Assembly (NCBI GenBank): GCA_028386065.3
Contig: JAKUCV010002480.1
Coordinates: forward strand, 347,116-411,115
DNA: 64,000 bases
DNA from: Turnera subulata
Taxonomy: Eukaryota; Streptophyta; Magnoliopsida; Malpighiales; Passifloraceae
Reading direction: 5' to 3'
This document shows, one piece after another, positions 34,252 through 45,839 of this stretch. A program made the position numbers and the translations under genes. The number at the start of each line of letters is the position of its first letter. Position 1 is the stretch's first letter. The notes under the pieces are model-generated. The model was not told the origin of the DNA and made no database searches. It saw nothing but the letters and a program-made list of their open reading frames with translations.

Positions 34252-34332
34252 GCGGATATTCGGCATATCCGAGCCACCGCGGATATTCGGCATATCCGAG
34301 CCACTGGGTATTTGGTATACCCTAACCACAGG
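34252..34332. repeat. 27-bp tandem repeat with palindromic units
   Basis: Two exact or near-exact 27-bp units (GCGGATATTCGGCATATCCG...) plus a third diverged unit (GGGTATTTGGTATACCC...). Each unit contains an inverted repeat. The array probably extends into the gap. Confidence 0.8.
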
Positions 34333-36399
34333 CATGACGGGCCAACCAAACCAAAAACCGACCATAGCATCTCAAAATTAATTTTCAAACCATCGGGTCG
34401 TACCACTACTTCCACATGACAATAATATCAACATCTCAAATCAATTCCAATTCCAATTTCATACTCCAATTCCTTTCTCAATTTCCACAGTCAATAGTTC
34501 AACATCAATCTCAGCATATTATCCATATAGTCAATATCACAGTCCAAAGCAATAATAATATCCACAACAGTCAACCAGCAAACATTCAACAATTCAGCAG
34601 TTCAATCGAACAACAAAGCACACAAAGTATTACAGGCAACATAACAAGGGTTATCCATCCTCACCTTAGCCGATATCAATTATGGAATTGCTCAGCAAGT
34701 TCCAAGTCCGGTTCCTCAGCAAACTGCTCGTTGTCAACTCCTATATCAATCAAATAATATGCACATATAAGATGGTATGCAAATGTTATTCTAATACTGT
34801 ATACCGTAAATTAAATATAACCTCGGCTCGGTTACTCTCCCGGATTATTTCTCCATTATTATCATCATTCACCATTTATTTCAAGTGTCAAAAATATCCT
34901 TCTATACTTTTTCCTATACCCGGGTACTATTCCGGTATTTACTACCTTGATAATACCCTTTCCAAAATTTATTCCCTAAGTATATACTTTCCAAAATATT
35001 ATTTCTACCAGTTATCATTTACCTTTTATATGCTCCCAAAGTTATTTCCCATATACCTTATACTTCCCTAAAATATTTATTATACCCTATATTTATTACC
35101 CAAGTATATTTCCCCAAAATTATACTTTTCCAGAATATAATTTCCAAGCTTTTAATTTTCTTTTTTTTTTTCATTTCCAGATTTATTCTCTTTCTCTTTT
35201 TCTTCTTTTTTTTTAAATTCTGGACTGGGCCCAACAGTATCAGCCCAGACCAAGCATAGTACCCAACCCAGGCCATAAAATAGAGCCCAGGTCAAGCCCA
35301 CGCGTCGGCCCGGTCTGTACTTCAGCCCAGCTCCAACAAGCCCAGCCCGTCATAGCTTCCACAGCCCGCGACCCACCTAACTACTCGGGTCAGACCCGAC
35401 CCAATCACCATTCAACCGGGTCGTGCTCACCTCCTATACTGCAGCGGCGGCGCACGCGGACGAACGGCAAGGTGACGATGCGGCGAGGCGTACGCGGCGA
35501 TCTGCAGGCGGGGAAGGCGACGGCGGTGCGCACGAGGGAGGAAGGAGACGAGCTCGCCGGCACGTCGGATCTGCAGACGCCAAGGAGGACGGGCTGGTCG
35601 TGGCGGCGGCTTGCCGTGGCAGGAGGGAGTGAAGGCGGAGGCGACCGGTTGCGACGGAGGGAGAGGAAGAAGGGAGGGAAGGTGCGTGAGGTGTTGGTGG
35701 CTCGAGTGGGGGTGGCTTACGGCGATTGGTGGCGGCTCCGGTGTGGTGCTGCCGTGAAGAAAGAAAAGAAGAAAAAGAAAGATGGGGGAAAGGGGTTGCC
35801 TAAAACGACACTGTTTTGGGCAAGGGTGTGTGTATATTTTGTTTTCTTTTTTGTTTTCTTTCTTTTTTTGATTTTGTAATGAAAGTGAAGGTTTTTTTTT
35901 TACAGGAAAAGATTTGCAGGGGAGAAGGTGAGTTGCAGAAGGTGATGATGGCGTTGATGGATGTGTAGGCATGTAGAGGAAAAATAATTTTATAGGCTGA
36001 AGATAATAACTGGTTAATCACAGGTATAATAGATTATTCACAGGCTGAATAGGGAAAAGGCGGCTGAATAATTGAACTTCAATTATGCAGTTACTATGCT
36101 GCATGTGAAGTGTGGCCCACCTGGACCAGAAAATATCCGGTATACCCACTTATCTTATTTCTGGTCCGGTAATTCGAGAATAAACTCGGCTTTTCCGAAG
36201 ATTCCTGGACCTGGAAAAATCCCAACGTGGTCCGTAAAATCCGCAGAAAAATTCCCGAACGTGGGACCATGCTCGATTTCGGAATCCAATACTCAATTTA
36301 CCATAATTTAATTACCCAAGATTAAAAATCAATGGTAAATTACTGTACATTAACTTAAACAGTCCCGGTAAAAATGAAATTTTTACCTGGGCTGTTACA
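34252..36399 (-). mobile_element. Nested inner LTR (visible part)
   Basis: Ends CCTGGGCTGTTACA at 36399, followed by ATAAT. The left end lies in the gap. It contains the family landmarks: TATCCATCCTCACCTTAGCC (34650), GCTCACCT before a GC-rich block (35425-35760), and the ATTTACCTGGG end. The 181-residue minus-strand frame at 35427-35972 is low-complexity Pro/His/Arg-rich and I do not count it as a gene. Confidence 0.7.
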
Positions 36400-37853
36400 A
36401 TAATAACCTATTTATAATTTTCAGAAAATATATATAGTATTTATCTTTTCTAAATATATATAGTAATAATATTTTCCAACACAAAATATAATTAACTTTA
36501 ATTTTACAAAGTACATATATATATAATTTCCTCAACCATAATTTCCAGAGAAAATAATACATGTATTAAATTTCCAGAAATTAATTTCAAGGTATATATA
36601 TATTTTTCAAACTAACCATAATAATTTACAAACAAAACATAATTATTTATCAAAGTAAATATATTTATATTTTAATAAAAATACCAGAGTTAAATTAACA
36701 GTAATTTACTCAAAATAAATATATTTTTTTCCAAAATTATATATAAGAAAATAAATATATATTATTATTATTATTTTTTTTTGCTGGACTGGGCCATGAA
36801 CAGTAAGTCCATGCCCAGCCCAAGCACACAAACAGCCCAACCCAAAGAAAATCAAGCCCACGGCTGTAACCCAGGTTCCCGACCCGGACAAGCACGCGGG
36901 TCAACAACCCGGTTCTGCTCACCTTGGCGGGTCGCAGCGGCGTGACGGCGACGACGGGCGCGGGGAAGGGCGAGCACGGTGCAGGAGATCAGGCGGCGGC
37001 TGGCGACTCCATGCGTGGAGGGAAAGCGGCGCGAGGCGGCACGGCGAGAGGCGACGGCCTGGGTTGAAGCAGATCCGCCGGGTCCTCGGCGGGTCAGCGG
37101 CTCTATGGCGCGTGTCAGTCGGCGGGGACGGAAGGAGGCGACGGCCGTCGAGGTCGCGTTGGCGTGACGCAGGCGCTGGTGGCGGCGGTGCGGCGAGAAA
37201 ACGGCCGAAACGCCACGGGATGTACAGTAGCAGAGGGGGTGGCGGTGAACAGTAGCCGGTTTCTTTTTTCTTCTTTTTTTTTTTCCTATTTTCTGCTATT
37301 TTCTTCCTATTCTCTTTTCTATTTTTCTGATTTTTCTTTTCTTTTCTTTTCTTTTTCTTTTCTTTTTATTCTGATTGGTTCTTTTTCTTTTTTTTCTGAT
37401 TTTTCTCTTTTTCTTCTTTTTTTTTCTTTTTCTCTCTTTTTCTTTTTCTCTCTTTTTTTTTTCTTTTCTCTCTTTTTTTTCTTCTTCTCTTCCTCTCCTT
37501 CTGCTCTCTTCTTCATTTATAAACCGGTGAAACACTGTTCAACCTATGATTTTACTATGCAGTGTGTGATTAACCAATAATGCAGGCGGGTCCGATCCGG
37601 ACCAGAAAATAACTGATACCCCCTTAGTTATTTTCCAGTGTGATTTTCCGAGAAATTCCGAAACCCGAAAAATACCAACTTAGTTCCGAAAAATCCACGG
37701 AAAAATCACGAGCGTGGGAAAACTCTCGGTTTCGAAAAACGACTCCCGATTTACCTTGAATTAATTACCCAAGATTAATTCAACAGTAAATCACGGTAAA
37801 AAGACTTTTATAGTCCCGGTAAAAATCCAAAAAATTTTACCCGGGCTGTTACA

Positions 37854-38640
37854 AGTACAGTTATTTTTATTTTCATCTATTGTTTAAGTTAGTTCTTTTC
37901 TATATAGTACATAGAAACTACATGTCATTCATTATTGTATGACATATCGTTTCAATTAAATAAGAGTAAGATATTAATTTTTATTATTATTATTATTAAA
38001 TAGAATTATTTCTGTATTTTCGGTTGTTTCGCGTTTCGCTACGTTCGTACTTTTATATATAGTATAGATAGATATAGATATAGATTGTAATTGTAATTGT
38101 AATTGTATTACAGTATTGTGCTTTTGTTGCGCAGAGGAAGACGCGGCAGGAAAAATAATGTATGATGATTTAATTAATGAAGGGTATTTTAGTAGTTTCG
38201 CATGTTTTGCTATTTTGGTGCTTTTCTGTCTTCATGCTTTTATAGATAGTATTTTATTATTATTATTAAATAGGGTTATTTCTGTATTTTCGGTTGTTTC
38301 ACGTTTCGCTGCGTTCGTGCTTTTATATATAGTATAGATATAGATAGATAGATATAGATAGATAGATATAGATATAGGTATAGATTGTAATTGTCATTGT
38401 ATTGTGTTCGTGCTTTTAGATAGATAGATATAAATATAGATATAGATTATAATTGTCATTGTATTACAGTATTGTGCTTTTGTTGCGCAGAGGAAGAGGG
38501 GCAAAAAAATAATATTGGTGATTTAATTAATGAAAGATATTTTAGTAATTTTGTATGTTTTGCTGTTTTGGTGTTTTTCTGTCTTCATGCTTTTATAGAT
38601 AGTATAGATTATTATTATTATTATTATTTTTTACTGTTCA
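37854..38640. repeat. Tandem Helitron-end-like segments with (GATA)n tracts
   Basis: 38104-38250 and 38463-38610 are copies of the same about 150-base segment (TTACAGTATTGTGCTTTTG through CATGCTTTTATAGATAGTAT). They are separated by Helitron-5'-end-like sequence (CGTTTCGCTGCGTTCGTGC, 38310) and imperfect GATA repeats at about 38330-38450. The repeat period is about 360 bases. Confidence 0.65.
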
Positions 38641-39215
38641 TTTAGCAACAAGCCGTAGGATTTTGCCCTAAAAAAACAAACAAGCCGTAGGATTTTTTTA
38701 AAAAATCAAATCAAGTAGTGGATAGGTTTTCTTGGTATCCATTAGGTTTCGGACGGTTAGGTTAACCAACCAGGTAGGATGCAAGGTCCACAATGACATG
38801 ATTATAAACACAAAAGTGACGTCGTTTAAGCACGAGGCTAGTCGTTTTGCTGTGGCTTAGATGGCCAGCTCCCCGCCCCCTATCAAAAAAAAATTATGTC
38901 TAGCTTCTGTCACCAACTATACTATATCACCAATCTACACATAAATGCAAGTTTAACGTTTAGAAAAGATCAAGCCTAAATTTATTAATCATCACATATT
39001 ACGAATCATGCTAAACAACGTTAATACCTAATTTCAACCCAAAACCTAAAAAATAATATATTACTTTTTGGAATTTTAGATTTAGCGTTTTAAAAATTTA
39101 AAGTTTATTTTATGATTTTTTTGTGAGAATTAATAGATAAAGTTTAATTTAAGATTTTAGATGTATGATTTATAGTTTAGTTTTACAAAATCCTAATTTT
39201 TAGTCAAAACTAAGT
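38641..39215. other. Intergenic, nothing recognised
   Basis: AT-rich sequence between the Helitron-like repeats and the next LTR. No coding frame or element seen. Confidence 0.6.
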
Positions 39216-39220
39216 TAATC

Positions 39221-42200
39221 TGAAACACCCCGACCCGCATTTACCATACATAGTAAACACGTACCGGAATTACATTTTTATTACAACGGCAAGCAGTAGA
39301 TATACAACAGAAATCAGTACAATAGAAATCCAGATAACATCCGTCACTCGAGCACGGGGACCTTTATTATAGTCATCAAACATCAACACACAACAGCAAC
39401 AGTAGAAAATATAAAACAACAACAGAAGCAGAGTGACGAGAAAACAGCAACGGAAGACTCTATGCACATGCAGCGGAGGTATGGATCCGGGGTCAAGTGA
39501 AGAAGATACAGCAGCTGGTCGTACACTGTACCTGTACTACGAGCAACTCATCCTACGTGATGAAACCACGTAGGCGAGGGGTGAGTCCGAAACGCTCACC
39601 GGTACAATTAAGTACAATCATGGATAAATAGTAATATGTAAGCAACCATAATACTTCAATGAGGAAATACAGGGAACAACCACAATCATACCCAAGACAT
39701 CACTGATTAAGTCCATACCAAAGCTAGTAGACAACTCATATATTAACTTTTCCAATTTTATTATCCGGGCCCCGTTACTGGACAAGCTAGGGTCGTACTA
39801 GGTTATCAACATGTTTTGGATGCCAGATCAAAAGAGAACCCAGGATAGACATCCCAATAACCAAATAGGGATAGACATCCCAAATATCAAACAAGGATAG
39901 ACATCTAAGCACAGACATGCTTATCAAAAGTAACCCGATCATGAATACCACAAAACAGTCTCAACCCATCAAGTCGTACCACTACTTTCCACGTGACGTT
40001 TAAGTCATCAACACGATTTCCAATTATCCAATTCCTCAAGATGTCCATCATATCAATTACACAACAACGACAATAACCGAGATGCCCAACAACAACCAAC
40101 TCAACAGTTTAATCAAATAATTAAAGCAGCAAAAATATCACAGTAGTATTACAGGCAACATATTAAAGAATATCCATCCTCACCTTAGCCGATTACTGTA
40201 GGTCATATATAATATCTTCACCCAACCCGATTATTATCCTTGCTTATTTTTACTTTGATAATCCCCTTTCCTAAATATTTTTCTGTAATAATTATTATCA
40301 TAACATACATATTTTTCCTCCAATATGTGTATCCCTTATTTATTTTCTAAAATATTTCATAGTATGAAGCGCCCCGACCCGTATTTACCGTACAGGGTAA
40401 TCAAGTGCCGGAACTATTCTTAATATAGCAGCAGACAGTACATACCAAATAAAATACGGTACAAGTAAATCCAGATACATCATCCGTCACACAATCCCGG
40501 GGACTATTATTCAAGCCACAACAGTAGTAGCATAAAATATACAATACAGCAACTCATAAAATACAGCAACATAAATTAATCAGCAGCGGAAGACTTAGAA
40601 TGAGATGCAGCGGAGGTATGGATCCGGGGACTGGTGGAGTAGAAACAGCAGTTGGCCGAACCACGTACCTGTACTACGAGCAACTCATCCTACGGGATGA
40701 AACCCCGCAGGCGAGGGGTGAGTCCGAAGTGCTCACCGACGAAGGATAAACAGTAATATGCACGCAAACACAATACTTCCAAAGTAAAATTCCAGCAAAA
40801 GACAAACAGAGAAACAACCAGAAAATAACTGAGCCAAGACCAAAAGAATATTTATTATTACCAATTTTATCTTTCGGGGCCCTGTCACTGGACAAGCTAG
40901 GGTCGTACCTGGTTATTAACATGTTTCGGGTGCTAGATCAAACCAAGAGAACCCAGGGATCAACATCCCAAAAATATAATCACGGGATAGACATCCCAAG
41001 CATAGACATGCTTATCACAAGTAACCCAGATCATAGCCACCACAAAACAGTTTCTAACCATCTAGTCGTACCACTACTCTCCTAGTGACAAATAAGTCGT
41101 CAACAAAACTTCCAATTATTCAATTATCTCATCATATCAGTAGATCCACAATCAACAATTCAACAACAACAGCAATAATACCACAAACAAACTCAATTGG
41201 CTCAGCAATTCAATCAGGCAAAATAATCACAGGAAAACAAACACAGTATCATGTGCAACATATCAAAGGTTATCCATCCTCACCTTAGTCGGTTTCCTAC
41301 TCCTGAAAGTCCTCGAAAGGTCTCGGCTCTGGTTCCTCGGGAATCCGCTCGTTAACAGCTCCTATATATAATTATTGACAAAAACATAGCCACACAAATG
41401 CACAGCGAATATGATATGCAAATGATTACAACCCCATTACCCGTACCCAATTAATATTCGGTATGAATATTATTATTTATTATTATTATTATTTTTTAAA
41501 AAAATATTTGTATTTTCTTCCTCCACCAATTAATACATCGTATATATACATGTTCCGGTTATTATTCTTTGATAATATCCTTTCCGGAAATATTATCTAT
41601 ACTATGGGGTGTCTTCCATTTTTGTATATCTTCTCCAAAATAATTATGTAATTTATATACGTAAGTACTTTGCTTAAATCCCACGTGTGTTATTATTATT
41701 TCTATTATTTCCTATAATTTCGTCATTTCCCCAAGTCATAATTAAGTATATACTTATATTTATATCAATTTCTTGTATTTAGTTAAATTAATTGGGCCAA
41801 ATAGTTCAAGCCCAGGTCCAAGGCTATGAATCCATCAGGTTCAGCCCAAGCCCAGGTGTCCAGATCCAAGACACCCAAGCCAGGCCCGACCCAGCCCATG
41901 GTTAGACCTAACACGGATCCGGGTCAGCCTCTATGCAAACGGGTCAAACCCATTCACAAACGGGTTGCTCACCTGTGTGGGTTGACGGCGGCGACGCGAG
42001 CAGGTGCAGGCGAAGGCGAGGGCGGCGATGTGAGGAAACAGCGACGAGCAGAACGGCGGCGTAAGGAGAGGAAGACGCCTCGGCTACTGGTGTGCGACTC
42101 GGTCGTCTCCGGTTGTGGGTCGTCGTGCGTGGAGAGGAGAGCGGGCTGCAAGGATCGGTGGTGACGACGACTTCAGGCGGCGGCGAAGAGATAGGGAGGA

Positions 42201-44320
42201 GAAGGTGGCGCTGCGCGAGGGTGGAGACGCGGTGGTGTCTGCTGTCGAGCAAAGCGAGGAGGAGAAAAAGATGATGATGGAGGTGACGGCGCACGCAGTT
42301 GATGGTGGCCAATGGTGGTGGCGGCCGGCGGTTGGTGACGGGTTGTTGTTGTTTCTTTTTTTTTAATATGTAATAATAATAATGTTGTAGTGTAATGAAA
42401 TCTGGGCAATTTTTTTTTTTTGTGCAGAGGAAGAATGGGTAGAACGTAGGTATCTGGGTTTTTGTTTGCAAAAACAAAAACAAAGGTAAGTTTGTTTATT
42501 TTTGCAGCATCTGGAAAGGCACAAACATGGAAGCTACCAGGAAGTATCAAGAAGGCTTCAGGCTGAATAAAGGTAAGGTGTAAGGAAGAAGAAATTAATT
42601 CCTTACTGGGAAAGGAGAAGCCTGTCGGGTGCAGCTTCTTGGTGAAGAGGATGCTTCACGTGGCAGAGGAAAATGTGATGCAAGTGTGTTACAAACACTC
42701 AAGCGGGTATCGTCCGGACCAGCAAATAACTAAAACACCCTCTTTTCTTTATTTCTGGTCCGTTCTTTCGAGGTTAAACTTGACTTTCCTCGAGATTCCT
42801 GGACCTGAAAAATACCAACTCTGGTCCATAAAATCCGCAGAAAAATCTATAACGTGGGGTAAGGGTCAGTTTCAGAATCCGATGCATAATTTACCCTGAA
42901 ATAATTACCCAAGATTAATTTCATAAGGTAAATTATTGTACAAAGCCTTTTTTTTTTTACAGTCCCGATAAAAACGTAAATTTTACCCCGTGTCGTTACA
43001 TAGTATGTATGTCCTTTTCTAAGAAGTATTTACTATGTATAAATCATGTTATAATTACCTTGATAACACTATGTCAAAGTATTATTTTCCAGAAATTAAT
43101 ATATTCAAATTATGTTTCCAGCAGAATATAAATTAATATAGTATATATTTTCTCTTCTTTTTCTTTTTCTTTTTTTTGAACCGGACTGGGCCAAATAGAC
43201 AAGCCCAAGTCCAAGGGCCTAGACCAAGGCGCCTCCAGCCCAACCCGACCCGAGGTCACAACCCGGCGCGTGTGGCGGGTCGTCATCTACCCGCTGCTCA
43301 CCTTGGTGAGTTGTAGGCGACGGCGCGGCGAGACGAGGCGACGGCACGGCAGGGAGGTGCGAGCAGTCGGCAACAGCGAGTCAGGCGAGAAGGGAGGTGC
43401 GGTGGCTGCTGGTGGTCATCGCTGCTGTGTGGAGATGCGGGTCGGTTGTCGCGCGCGAGGAGGACGGCGGCGGTGGTGGCGACCCGCAGCGACGAGCAAG
43501 CGAGGGAGAGAAAGACGGCGCGAAGAGAGAGGGAGGTGATGGTAGCTGGTTCGGTCGGTGATGGTCTCGGGCTGTGTGTGGCCGGGTAGGAGAGGAAGAA
43601 GAAAAGAAGATGGTGTGGGTGGTTGTTCGCAAAACGACGGCGTGCTGGCTAGGGGTGTGTGTGTGTGTTTCTTTTTTTCCCCCCTTTTCTTTCTTCCTTG
43701 GTTGTACTGGTTTGTATGTTGCAGGTAAGGGCACTGGTTTGAGTTTGTAGGAGATGAAGGGGAGTTACTGGGTTTGTGTTTACTGGTTATGGGTTTTTAG
43801 CTTAGGAGGAGTCTGTGTATACTGGTGCAAGATCAAGCAAGAAGAGCACAGTTTATAGACTTGGTTGATTTAGTGGTGCAAGAATGGTGTGAAAGAAGAC
43901 ATTAGCTTACGTTAAAATACACCGCGTGCATGGTGCAGCTGGAGTAAACTAATAAAGATGATGGATGATGCGACTGATACTGCAGCGGCGTGGTCGACAC
44001 GTGCAGGTGTGATTAACCTGCTTAATCGAGCGGGTACCGTCCGGACCAGCAAATAACTATTATACCCCTTTTACTTTATTTCTGGTTCGTTCGTTCGAGG
44101 TTAAGCTCGACTTTTCTAAAGATTTTTGGACCCGAAAAATACAAACTTTGGTCCGGAATATCCGCAGAAAAATCCCGAACGTAGGGCAGTACTCGATATC
44201 GGAATCCAATGCTTAGATTTACCTTGCATTAATTATCTAAGATTAATTTTATAAGGTAAATTACTGTACAAAATCTTTTACAGTTCCTGTAAAAATATAA
44301 ATTTTACCTGGGTTGTTACA
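39221..44320 (-). mobile_element. Long solo LTR (outer), interrupted by a nested LTR
   Basis: Begins TGAAACACCCCGACCCG and ends CTGGGTTGTTACA. Both flanks are TAATC (39216-39220 and 44321-44325), a perfect 5-bp duplication. Minus the inner element it is about 2.46 kb. It shares the landmarks of the LTR family at 32783-37853. No retrotransposon proteins. Confidence 0.85.
40365..43000 (-). mobile_element. Long solo LTR (inner), nested in the outer LTR
   Basis: 2636 bp, beginning TGAAGCGCCCCGACCCG and ending CGTGTCGTTACA. It is flanked by TAGTA on both sides (40360-40364 and 43001-43005). The outer LTR sequence is continuous across the insertion. It contains a GC-rich block (41960-42350) preceded by GCTCACCT. 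Confidence 0.88.
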
Positions 44321-44325
44321 TAATC

Positions 44326-45757
44326 ACTTCCGTTAAATAACGGAAGCCTAATTTAACTGGATGATTGGAGTAAATAAAAATACTATATTCCTTAATAAAT
44401 AGCAGGTCTGGAAGATGGCACGTGGTAGTCCCGAAAACTCCGCTGCTTCTTAATCCATCGTACTTCCACATGTCTACATAATACTAGGATTTGTTTAATA
44501 AAACAACATAATACATTGGCTGATTGAAGTAAACAAATATATCGTACATCATTAAAACAAAAAAAAAGAAGAAGTAAACAACAATACTCTCCATTTCATC
44601 AAAAGAAAAAAGAAAAAAAAAAACTCTCTAGTCTCTATTCCTCAACCGACCACCATCCAATTGAAGGTTATATGCATATATTAAAATAAAAAATACACTG
44701 CGACTACTAACCCATATATATACCAGTATTCTTCATCATTCCACACCGCCCAACAACAAAAGGACATCCGCCCCAATAATAACGATTAACTAACAATTCT
44801 TCATTACCATGATTGAAGGGAATTAAATAGGGCTTTTGACACTCATCCGTATATTAGTACAGTACTTCCCCATTAAAGAATAATTAAGTATTATATCAAA
44901 AAAAAAAAGAATAATTAAGTGATGGGAGCAAATGTTTATAATGAAGTTTGCTATGTTTAAAGAATTGGTCCGCCGTTGAAATAAAAAGAAAGAGAATAGT
45001 TGTCCATTGAACATGGCATGATCCCACTCACAAACTGCTTCTGGCGACTCCGAATCCTAACACGTGGATTGTCTCTCCACCTGAAGAAGCTGCACCCGCT
45101 AATTATTCGAGCCATGAATGATACATACCATCATCCATTATTTCCCCTTTCTTATATCGTTCCACTTTTTCCACTATGGACAATTTTAATTATTAGTTGA
45201 GACTAGATTGAGAAATAGATGTAGTATGTTAACCCATACTTAATTGGCCTTTCATGAATAAAATTAAATGAGACCCAAGACAACAAATTAGAATGTTCCT
45301 TACCATACCCTCATTGTTGGTGCTTATATTGATAGTAAAACCCTAATATACCTATTTATTAGGATTTTTTATCTAAAATAAACAAAATATGACCTAAATT
45401 TAAACCAACTTTAACTCTTCAATTCAATAATAAAAAATTCTTTTTTTTTTAGAAAAGATCAAAAATAATGAGAAGATTCTTAGATCTAGTAAAATAAAAC
45501 TTAATTTAATATCCCATGGTTTACATTCTATAACAACATTAGTTTTTATTCTTCTTTCCATGTCTATAGACCGAAAATAATCTTAGTTCATTAATGTTCT
45601 TTAAAGTTAAGCTGGTTGAGGATATCTATTATATATCTAGGGTCTTAAGGAAAAAAACTAACATTTTGAGGGAAAAAATTATAAAAAAAGAAAGGGAAAT
45701 AATAAGCCGTGTGCCAACCGCGTCCCATGCCCAACTTTACCACCTGCTTTCCAAATA
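44326..45757. other. Upstream region of HKT1
   Basis: AT-rich, non-coding. Two G-box/ABRE-like cores occur: GCACGTGG near 44420 and ACACGTGG at about 45059-45066. No element recognised. Confidence 0.5.
45059..45066 (+). promoter_or_regulatory. ABRE/G-box-like site upstream of HKT1
   Basis: ACACGTGG lies about 780 bases before the HKT1 start. This sequence is the core bound by ABF/AREB bZIP factors in ABA and osmotic responses. Whether it acts here is unknown. Confidence 0.35.
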
Positions 45758-45768
45758 CCCATATATAT
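45758..45768 (+). promoter_or_regulatory. Probable TATA box of HKT1
   Basis: CATATATATAC lies about 75 bases before the start codon, a suitable spacing for a short 5'UTR. Confidence 0.5.
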
Positions 45769-45839
45769 ACCACAACACCATCCACAACCTCCACTCCACT
45801 GCCAAGCTTAAATTGTCGTAACAAGTTAGTAGGTTTAAG

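Larger units (their letters stand above)
32783..37853 (-). mobile_element. Long LTR (solo, gypsy type) containing a nested second LTR
   Basis: Ends are TGAAACGTCCCGACCCG on the left and CCCGGGCTGTTACA on the right. It is flanked on both sides by AGTAC (32778-32782 and 37854-37858), a perfect 5-bp duplication. In its own orientation (minus) it starts TGTAACAGCCCGGG. A second LTR of the same type ends at 36399 and must begin inside the gap at 33502-34251, because the conserved motif ACCATC.GGTCGTACC occurs on both sides of the gap. No gag or pol. Confidence 0.82.
32282..38084 (-). mobile_element. Helitron-like unit B, interrupted by a long LTR
   Basis: A second unit adjoining unit A head to tail. 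It repeats unit A over 32282-32782 and 37859-38084 (same TTTCGCTACGTTCGTACTTT-type end) and has its own TC-type 5' end at about 38084. A 5-kb nested LTR at 32783-37853 splits it. No hairpin end of its own is visible, so it is probably a partial tandem copy. It carries fragment B at 32287-32587. Confidence 0.55.

Noticed and set aside
33423..34419. Long frames across the second gap
   Set aside because: Artefact of N bases; flanks are LTR sequence.
35427..35972. 181-codon minus-strand frame rich in Pro, His and Arg
   Set aside because: It lies in the GC-rich part of a solo LTR, is low complexity, and comparable frames in the sister LTRs (13502-13877, 41944-42483, 43381-43734) do not share protein sequence.
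37164..37580. 138-codon frame of Phe, Ser and Leu
   Set aside because: It is a translation of a (CTTTT)n/(CTTTTT)n pyrimidine tract inside an LTR, not a membrane protein.
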